The notes under the pieces were generated by a model that worked only from the letters and a program-made list of their open reading frames with translations, was not told the DNA's origin and did no database searches. From assembly GCA_012034575.1 (NCBI GenBank), contig JAAUPF010000029.1, forward strand, positions 1 to 49,199: a DNA stretch of 49,199 bases, written 5' to 3'. Of this stretch, positions 43,802 to 49,199 are shown piece after piece (the stretch's first letter is position 1; each line of letters opens with the position of its first letter). The DNA comes from Richelia sp. CSU_2_1 (GTDB lineage Bacteria > Cyanobacteriota > Cyanobacteriia > Cyanobacteriales > Microcoleaceae). The position numbers were made by a program, and so were the translations under genes.

Positions 43802-45742
43802 ATGAACAACCTCACATATCAAATGACCGCGATCGAACGCGCTAACCTCAGCCGGACGATCGACTATACTGGCATTCGATCGATCCCGGAAATCTGGGCA
43901 ACCGTCAAACAGCGCTATCCCGACATCGTAGCCCTCCACGACCCTCACAGCGAACCGGAAATCAAACTCACCTACACCGACCTCTACCAGCAAATCCAGC
44001 AATTCGCCGCCGGCCTCCAAGCCCTCGGCATCGAACCAAATCCCGAAGAAGCAGTCCCCCCCCGCGTCGCCCTCTTCGCCGACAACAGCCCCCGCTGGCT
44101 GATAGCAGACCAAGGTATCATGACGGCAGGTGCCGCCAACGCCGTTAGAGGCGCAACCGCTGACCCTGAAGAACTCCTCTATATTATTCAAGACAGCGGC
44201 AGTACCGCCCTGGCAGTCGAAAATTTGGCGTTACTGAAAAAACTGCAACACCGCCTCCCCGATTTGCCCGTCCAACTCATCGTCCTCCTCTCCGACGAAA
44301 CGCCGGAAACCGACCAAACTCCTATCAAAACAGTAAATTTTTCCCAAGTTATGGCCGCCGGAGCCCAACGGACTCTCAAACCAAGCAATCACAACCCTCA
44401 AAGCCTCGCCACCCTCCTCTATACCAGCGGTACAACCGGCAAACCCAAAGGCGTCATCCTCACCCACGGCAATTTGTTGCACCAATTAACAACATTCGGT
44501 ACAATTCTGCAACCGGAAGGGGGCGATCGAGTTCTCAGCATCCTCCCCAGTTGGCACGCCTACGAACGCACTGTGGAATACTTTTTGCTGTCCCAAGGAT
44601 GCACGCAAATTTACACCAGCATCCGCTATTTCAAGCAAGATTTTAAAACCTGCAAACCCCAGTACATGGTTAGCGTTCCGCGCATCTGGGAATCGATTTA
44701 CGAGGCAGTACAAAAGCAATTCCGGGAACAGCCAGCCAACAAACAAAAATTGGTGAATTTCCTGCTATCTGCCAGCCAGCAATATATCGAAGCCTGCCGC
44801 ATTTATCGGGGATTGACTCTCAGTTTAAAACCTGCTTCTGATTCCGAAAAACTTATTGCCCGCATCAAAAGCATTCTGTTATTCCCCGTTCACGCCCTCG
44901 CCGAAAAACTGGTTTATCAAAAAGTTCGCGAAGCTACGGGCGGCCGTTTTAAATGGGCAATTAGCGGCGGCGGTTCCTTGGCAGCCCACATCGATAATTT
45001 CTTTGAAATCGCCAATATCGGTTTGTTAGTCGGCTACGGCTTGACCGAAACTGCCCCCGTTTTAACTGTCCGCCGTCCGTGGCACAATCTCAAAGGTTCC
45101 GCAGGACAGCCGATTCCGGGTACGGAAATTAAAATAGTAGACCCGGAAACCAAACAGCAACTGTCTCCGGGCCAGCGCGGTTTGGTATTGGCGCGTGGGC
45201 CGCAAATCATGCAAGGCTACTATCTTAATCCCCAAGCTACCTCAAAGGCGATCGACCCTGAAGGCTGGTTCGATACCGGCGATTTGGGCTCGCTGACTCC
45301 CGGCAACGATTTAATCTTGACGGGCCGGGCCAAAGATACCATCGTCCTTACCAACGGCGAAAACATCGAACCCCAACCCATCGAAGACGCTTGCCTCCGC
45401 AGCCCCTACATCGACCAAATCATGCTAGTCGGGCAAGATCAAAAATCCGTCGGCGCGTTAATTGTCCCCAACCGCGAAGCCGTGGAAAAATGGGCGGCAG
45501 AACAAACTCCTTCAATACACGAAATTGACTGGAATAGCAAGGCAATTCAAGACTTATTCCGCAAAGAATTAAACCGCGAGGTACAAAATCGCCCCGGATA
45601 CCGCGCGGACGATCGCATCGGTCCGTTCCGCCTGATTCAGGAGCCATTTTCGATGGAAAATGGAATGTTGACTCAAACCCTGAAAATCAAGCGCCCGGTT
45701 GTGACGGAACACTACCGCGATATGATTGACGGGATGTTTTGA
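43802..45742 (+). CDS. aas: Long-chain fatty acyl-ACP/CoA synthetase
   Basis: A 646-aa AMP-forming ligase. LYTSGTTGKPKGVILTHGNL is the P-loop A3 motif, RVLSILPSWHAYER and GYGLTETAPVLTVRRPWHN follow, then GWFDTGDLGSL and LTGRAKDTIVLTNGENIEPQ. LACS-like order and length match the cyanobacterial acyl-ACP synthetase (slr1609 type) that reactivates free fatty acids from membranes or medium. Whether it uses ACP or CoA cannot be told. CDS starts ATG 43802, preceded by AACAGCT without a strong ribosome site. Confidence 0.92.
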   Translation: MNNLTYQMTAIERANLSRTIDYTGIRSIPEIWATVKQRYPDIVALHDPHSEPEIKLTYTDLYQQIQQFAAGLQALGIEPNPEEAVPPRVALFADNSPRWLIADQGIMTAGAANAVRGATADPEELLYIIQDSGSTALAVENLALLKKLQHRLPDLPVQLIVLLSDETPETDQTPIKTVNFSQVMAAGAQRTLKPSNHNPQSLATLLYTSGTTGKPKGVILTHGNLLHQLTTFGTILQPEGGDRVLSILPSWHAYERTVEYFLLSQGCTQIYTSIRYFKQDFKTCKPQYMVSVPRIWESIYEAVQKQFREQPANKQKLVNFLLSASQQYIEACRIYRGLTLSLKPASDSEKLIARIKSILLFPVHALAEKLVYQKVREATGGRFKWAISGGGSLAAHIDNFFEIANIGLLVGYGLTETAPVLTVRRPWHNLKGSAGQPIPGTEIKIVDPETKQQLSPGQRGLVLARGPQIMQGYYLNPQATSKAIDPEGWFDTGDLGSLTPGNDLILTGRAKDTIVLTNGENIEPQPIEDACLRSPYIDQIMLVGQDQKSVGALIVPNREAVEKWAAEQTPSIHEIDWNSKAIQDLFRKELNREVQNRPGYRADDRIGPFRLIQEPFSMENGMLTQTLKIKRPVVTEHYRDMIDGMF

Positions 45743-45901
45743 AAATCCGCGCGGGACTTGGGGAATGGAGAAGCAAAAATTATCCCAACACCCGAGTCAC
45801 GAGTTCGAATCCTCAGTCCCCAGTCCTTGGTTCATGTCTGCCAACTAATGACTGATGACTAAGGACTAATGCCTAATTCTCAATTGACAAACTACAACTT
45901 T

Positions 45902-46345
45902 ATGTCCACCCCGCAATTACTTTTGAGGCGATCGATTAACGTTAAAGTAATCGTTACCCCTCGCTGGAAAGAAGAAGCTCAACAACAGCTTCAAGCCCAA
46001 ATCAACCAAATCGATTCTCAGTTGCAGCAGCTCGAAATGCAAGGGCAGCGGATGATTTCGGAAATCCAGCGTCAAAGCTTGCAACCCCCCGGCCCGCAGG
46101 TAACGCAACAAATCGAAAACATTCAAATTCAGGTGAACCAAAAGAAAAGCGAACTGCTAGAACAGAAAAACCAAAGCTTGCAACAACTCCAGCAAGTGCA
46201 GGTACTGGATCTCGAACAGGAAGTAAATCAAGGTCAAATTGACGGTACGTTCACGATCGAGCTGGGAGAAAACTTGATTCAAAAAATGCAAGTAGAAATT
46301 CTCCTCCGCGACGGCGTTGTCGAAGAAATTAGAGGTGACATTTAA
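45902..46345 (+). CDS. YlqD family protein
   Basis: A 147-aa protein from ATG 45902 (an open frame upstream adds 11 repeat-like codons). SINVKVIVTPRWKEEAQQQL opens it, a central Gln-rich coiled coil follows (about 25-110), and the end DGTFTIELGENLIQKMQVEI and VVEEIRGDI is the small beta domain of YlqD. Cytoplasmic; the role of YlqD is unknown. It is preceded by an AATGACTGATGACTAAGGAC spacer repeat. Confidence 0.85.
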   Translation: MSTPQLLLRRSINVKVIVTPRWKEEAQQQLQAQINQIDSQLQQLEMQGQRMISEIQRQSLQPPGPQVTQQIENIQIQVNQKKSELLEQKNQSLQQLQQVQVLDLEQEVNQGQIDGTFTIELGENLIQKMQVEILLRDGVVEEIRGDI

Positions 46346-46854
46346 AACCTATTAATTGGTAGTTGGTAATTGGTAATTGGTAATTGGCAATAAATTTTGT
46401 GCCGTCAGTGGCGAATATTCGCACTGGAAACTGACACAATAATAAGTATTGTCGATCGCCAATTAGATAGCGTCCGCTAGATTACCAGCGATCGAAACCG
46501 TTCGTAGTGCGGACTTCAGTCCGCTCCAAAATTGCTGTTTGTAGTGCAGACTTCAGTCCGCTCCAAAATTGCTGTTTGTAGTGCGGACTTCAGTCCGCTC
46601 CAAAATTGCGGACTTTAGTCCGTACTACGAACCTGACACTACGAACCTGACTTCGCAACGCTCGATCGGACGCGATATTACAGCAAATTTGAGGTTTTCG
46701 TAGGAGCAATCTCCCCGAATTCGCTCAGCCGCCGCGACCTAAGAGCATCGCTCTGAATTTTTTTTCTGTAACGCACTTACTGCAGTTGACAGTTAAAAAT
46801 TAACAATAGTCAACTGTCAACTGTCAACTGTCAACTCAACAGGACTTGGGACAA
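46346..46854. other. Repeat-rich spacer before the E2 gene
   Basis: It contains AATTGGT heptamers (46354-46385), a tandem array of three 37-bp units (46504-46614; GTAGTGCGGACTTCAGTCCG core), and four CAACTGT units (46809-46836) immediately before the ribosome site of the next gene. No gene was seen. Confidence 0.8.
46504..46628. repeat. 37-bp tandem repeat with GCGGACTTCAGTCCGC dyad
   Basis: Units start at 46504, 46541 and 46578 (exact 37-bp period, one substitution in the second), followed by a partial GCGGACTTTAGTCCG. Each holds a 16-bp dyad (GCGGACT-TC-AGTCCGC). No spacers vary between units, so this is not a CRISPR array. Confidence 0.9.
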
Positions 46855-48156
46855 ATGATTCGTGAAGTTTTTATGCCGGCTCTCAGTTCGACCATGACCG
46901 AGGGCAAGATTGTTTCCTGGGTGAAGTCGGCCGGGGACAAAGTAGAAAAGGGCGAAACAGTGGTAGTTGTTGAATCTGACAAAGCCGACATGGACGTAGA
47001 ATCTTTCTATGAAGGTTTTTTAGCAACAATTATCGTACCTGCAGGTGAAGTTGCGCCAGTAGGAGCTGCGATCGCCCTGGTAGCGGAAACAGAAGCCGAA
47101 ATCACCCTCGCCCAGCAGCAAGCAGCAGGAGCAGCCGCTCCCGCCGCCGCTGCCGCTCCCGCCGCCCCCGTCAAAGCAACTGCAGCTTCTTCTCCAGGCT
47201 TGCAGCAAAATGTCAGCCGCCAAAACGGCCGCAGTATCGTTTCTCCTCGCGCCCGCAAGCTGGCCAAGGAACTGAAAGTAGATTTGAATTCCATCAAAGG
47301 CTCTGGCCCTCACGGCCGGATCGTCGCAGAGGATGTGGAAGCAGCAGCGGGCAAAACCGCACCCGCACCGGTCCGGCAACCCGCGATCGTCTCTGCAATT
47401 CCCGCCCCAGCAGCGCCCGCCCCTGCGCCCGCCGCAGTCAAACCCGCACCGGCTAAGCCCGCTGCCCCCGCCCCAGCAGTTGCAGGCCAAACAGTACCGA
47501 TGAACGCGCTGCAAAATGCTGTAGTGCGTAATATGGAAGTTAGTTTGAGCGTGCCGTGTTTCCGCGTCGGCTATACGATTACTACGGACAATTTGGACAA
47601 ACTCTACAAACAAATTAAGTCGAAAGGCGTCACGATGACGGCGCTGCTGGCGAAAGCAGTTGCAGTAACTTTACAAAAACATCCCCTGCTGAATGCTAGT
47701 TATGTGGAGTCGGCTATTCAATACCGCGCCGATATTAATGTTGCTGTCGCGGTGGCGATGGATGGAGGCGGCTTGATTACGCCGGTGCTGCAAAATGCCG
47801 ATCGCCTGGATCTCTATTCTCTCTCCCGCAGTTGGAAGGATTTGGTCGATCGAGCTCGCGCCAAGCAGTTGAAACCTGAGGAATACAGCACGGGAACTTT
47901 TACTCTTTCAAATTTGGGAATGTTTGGCGTAGATAAGTTTGACGCTATTTTACCGCCCAATCAAGGCTCGATTTTGGCGATCGGCTCTTCGCGGCCGCAG
48001 GTAGTTGCGAATGAGGACGGTTTGATGGGAGTCAAGCGGCAAATGCAGGTTAACATTACTTGCGACCACCGAATTATTTACGGTGCTGATGCTGCGTCAT
48101 TCTTGCAGGATTTAGCGAAATTGATTGAAACCAATCCTCAATCTTTGACGCTGTAG
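46855..48156 (+). CDS. pdhC: Pyruvate dehydrogenase E2, dihydrolipoamide acetyltransferase
   Basis: A 433-aa core subunit of pyruvate dehydrogenase. One lipoyl domain (1-80) carries the lipoyl lysine Lys43 in VVESDKADMDVE. An Ala/Pro-rich linker leads to the E3-binding domain SPRARKLAKELKVDL (about 128-165), a second Ala/Pro linker, and the catalytic domain (about 205-433) with STGTFTLSNLGMFGVDKFDA and CDHRIIYGADAASFLQDLAK. The His is present; the usual Asp of HRxxDG is Tyr, as in plastid-type E2. ATG 46855 is chosen over TTG 46846 because lipoyl domains begin MIREVFMPALSSTMTEG. AGGA precedes it. CAACTGT repeats lie upstream. Confidence 0.93.
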   Translation: MIREVFMPALSSTMTEGKIVSWVKSAGDKVEKGETVVVVESDKADMDVESFYEGFLATIIVPAGEVAPVGAAIALVAETEAEITLAQQQAAGAAAPAAAAAPAAPVKATAASSPGLQQNVSRQNGRSIVSPRARKLAKELKVDLNSIKGSGPHGRIVAEDVEAAAGKTAPAPVRQPAIVSAIPAPAAPAPAPAAVKPAPAKPAAPAPAVAGQTVPMNALQNAVVRNMEVSLSVPCFRVGYTITTDNLDKLYKQIKSKGVTMTALLAKAVAVTLQKHPLLNASYVESAIQYRADINVAVAVAMDGGGLITPVLQNADRLDLYSLSRSWKDLVDRARAKQLKPEEYSTGTFTLSNLGMFGVDKFDAILPPNQGSILAIGSSRPQVVANEDGLMGVKRQMQVNITCDHRIIYGADAASFLQDLAKLIETNPQSLTL

Positions 48157-48657
48157 CTGGCATTCTCCCACGTCAGTCTTGCCAAAAACGGTTCGTAGTG
48201 AGGACTTGGATTTGCAAAATAGAGCAAACTCAAGTTCTTACTACGAACTTATCTTATTGAGCAGGCTCAAATTTATACTACGAACTCATCCGATCGCCAA
48301 TCTCATCAAATCTCAAATCTCAAATCGAATAAATCTGCCAAATTGGCAACACGATCGGCCGATCGTACTTGATAATTTATTTGCGAATCAAATAAAAGCA
48401 GCTTATTAGCTTGCTGCACCCTCATTCCAGTCTCGCAATTTAATTGCAAAGCGAGGCTGGTTTTTGCGCGCAAATTTAGCTTAATTACCGTCAAAATAGT
48501 CGGTAAATTTCACAAATATTCATGAATTTTACTTCACATTTTAATTTCCAACAAATCTGCCAAATTGGCAACACAGCTCAAATTAGTCCGCCTATATTGA
48601 GTACATCGAAAGAAAACAACAGTGCTTCGAGCAACACTCAATTCAAAGGAGAAAGCC
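48157..48657. promoter_or_regulatory. Spacer upstream of the tandem peptide genes: palindromes and terminator
   Basis: TAGTGAGGACTTGG (48195) and ACTACGAAC repeats follow the E2 gene. A 22-bp direct repeat AAATCTGCCAAATTGGCAAC (plus AC) occurs at 48331-48352 and 48553-48574; its core TGCCAA-A-TTGGCA is a perfect dyad, so it could be an operator. Between them lies a terminator at 48427-48465. GAGGGG-type promoter elements could not be assigned. Confidence 0.55.
48427..48465 (+). terminator. Rho-independent terminator
   Basis: CCAGTCTCGC (48427-48436) pairs with GCGAGGCTGG (48451-48460; one T-G pair) and is followed by TTTTT. It lies upstream of the peptide genes, so it would end a transcript coming from the E2 side. 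Confidence 0.8.
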
Positions 48658-48939
48658 ATGAATATTTCCGATTTAGAATTAGTCGAAAACCTTGCTGAAA
48701 CAACCGCGATCGAAGGTGGCAGCTACTATTATCCAGGCCACAAACAATACGATTATGTGAACGTCTACGCCAGCTCCGGTATCTTCAGCGCAGCGGTTAT
48801 TTACGGTAACACAGCAGTCGCTAGTGGAGATGCCAAAGCTTACGGTTACGATACTTTCACCAAGAGCGCTACCTATACGGTGACAGATCCTTATTTCAGC
48901 GGTTCCAGCTCTTATTCCTTGTCAGCAACCGGCTACTAA
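48658..48939 (+). CDS. Double-glycine-leader secreted peptide, copy 1
   Basis: A 93-aa peptide. The first 21 residues (MNISDLELVENLAETTAIEG plus G) form an acidic helical leader ending in Gly-Gly, the cut site of C39 peptidase exporters. The mature part (72 aa) is rich in Tyr, Ser, Ala and Gly: SYYYPGHKQYDYVNVYASSG at its start, SSSYSLSATGY at its end. AAAGGAG precedes ATG 48658 by 6 nt. I choose this ATG because an upstream in-frame ATG at 48622 would add 12 codons before the leader. The family is not recognised beyond the leader. Fate of the mature peptide (bacteriocin, adhesive or signal) is unknown. Confidence 0.75.
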   Translation: MNISDLELVENLAETTAIEGGSYYYPGHKQYDYVNVYASSGIFSAAVIYGNTAVASGDAKAYGYDTFTKSATYTVTDPYFSGSSSYSLSATGY

Positions 48940-48982
48940 GTTAATGTCGGTGCGATCGCCTCAAATCTCAGCTATTTCCATG

Positions 48983-49021
48983 CTCCCCGATCGGAGTTCA
49001 ACGATGGTTGGTATCGGGGAG
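48983..49021 (+). terminator. Inverted repeat CTCCCCGAT/ATCGGGGAG
   Basis: Perfect 9-bp arms at 48983-48991 and 49013-49021 lie between the two peptide genes. No T run follows, so it may attenuate or stabilise the first message rather than end it. Confidence 0.5.
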
Positions 49022-49074
49022 TAAACCACAAATTCTTTGTTTCACAAAATTGCAATTACTCTCAGGATAAAACC

Positions 49075-49199
49075 ATGAATATTTCCGATTTAGAATTAGT
49101 CGAAAACCTTGCTGAAACAACCGCGATCGAAGGTGGCAGCTACTATTATCCAGGCCACAAACAATACGATTATGTGAACGTCTACGCCAGCTCCGGTAT
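49075..49199 (+). CDS. Double-glycine-leader peptide, copy 2 (cut by window end)
   Basis: The 125 nt from ATG 49075 to the window end are identical to 48658-48782, so the leader and first 20 mature residues are the same. The upstream sequences differ (CTCAGGATAAAACC against AAAGGAGAAAGCC), so the duplication begins at or near the start codon. More copies may follow beyond the window. Confidence 0.72.
   Translation, partial: MNISDLELVENLAETTAIEGGSYYYPGHKQYDYVNVYASSG

Noticed and set aside
46504..46628. Regular 37-bp repeats suggesting a CRISPR array
   Set aside because: Units are contiguous with no variable spacers, and no cas gene is in the window.

Overview
The window reads as chromosomal DNA of a filamentous cyanobacterium of the Oscillatoriales type (Microcoleus/Oscillatoria-like; the genus is inference). 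Evidence: GCGATCGC/CGATCG (HIP1-like) sites occur throughout genes and spacers, spacers are full of short tandem repeats (TTGACAG, AATTGGT, CTTCCTT and similar heptamers), and the gene families are cyanobacterial (trifunctional Ser/Thr kinase-ATPase-histidine kinase, xisH/xisI, LapA, YlqD, Uma2, plastid-like pyruvate dehydrogenase E2).

Layout. 0.2-9.1 kb: a carboxyl-terminal processing protease, then a very large kinase/ATPase/GAF/histidine-kinase protein followed directly by a receiver-histidine kinase. 9.2-11.6 kb: a frameshifted saccharopine-dehydrogenase-like gene, a small basic protein and a HEAT-repeat protein. 11.6-16.7 kb: an accessory island ending at tRNA-Lys and tRNA-Gly. It holds a ParE toxin remnant joined to a transposase remnant, a DEDD exonuclease, a convergent pair of ribbon-helix-helix-like small genes with 10-bp iterated operators, a PIN-toxin remnant, and an ATP-grasp gene killed by a stop codon whose decayed partial copy lies on the far side of an intact xisH-xisI pair.

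16.7-25 kb: a small membrane protein, folB, a twice-frameshifted Ser/Thr kinase gene, a 0.4-kb stretch dense in hairpins that looks like a structured RNA, lapA, an HTH/acidic protein, a polytopic membrane protein, and an IsrB-type (RuvC without HNH) mobile element with a candidate guide-RNA region upstream, inserted next to the membrane gene's start codon. 25-33.8 kb: a membrane coiled-coil protein, mgtE, and an HlyD adaptor plus a C39-peptidase ABC exporter with an unannotated 43-codon gene upstream. 35-48.2 kb: mostly core genes (larC split by a frameshift, YciO/Sua5, Uma2, DUF427, recQ, a di-iron desaturase-like protein, acyl-ACP/CoA synthetase, YlqD, E2 of pyruvate dehydrogenase) separated by repeats. 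48.6 kb to the end: two tandem genes, identical over the 125 nt visible, for small peptides with a double-glycine leader. These are natural candidates for substrates of a C39 exporter such as the one at 30-33.5 kb.

Recurring themes: (1) spacer-type tandem repeats have entered reading frames (the large kinase and larC) and sit directly in front of start codons; (2) four frame breaks in three otherwise well-preserved genes are each repaired by adding exactly one base, three of them in A/T homopolymers; (3) broken toxin genes and duplicated segments cluster beside tRNA genes. All family assignments are from motif recognition by eye; no database search was run.
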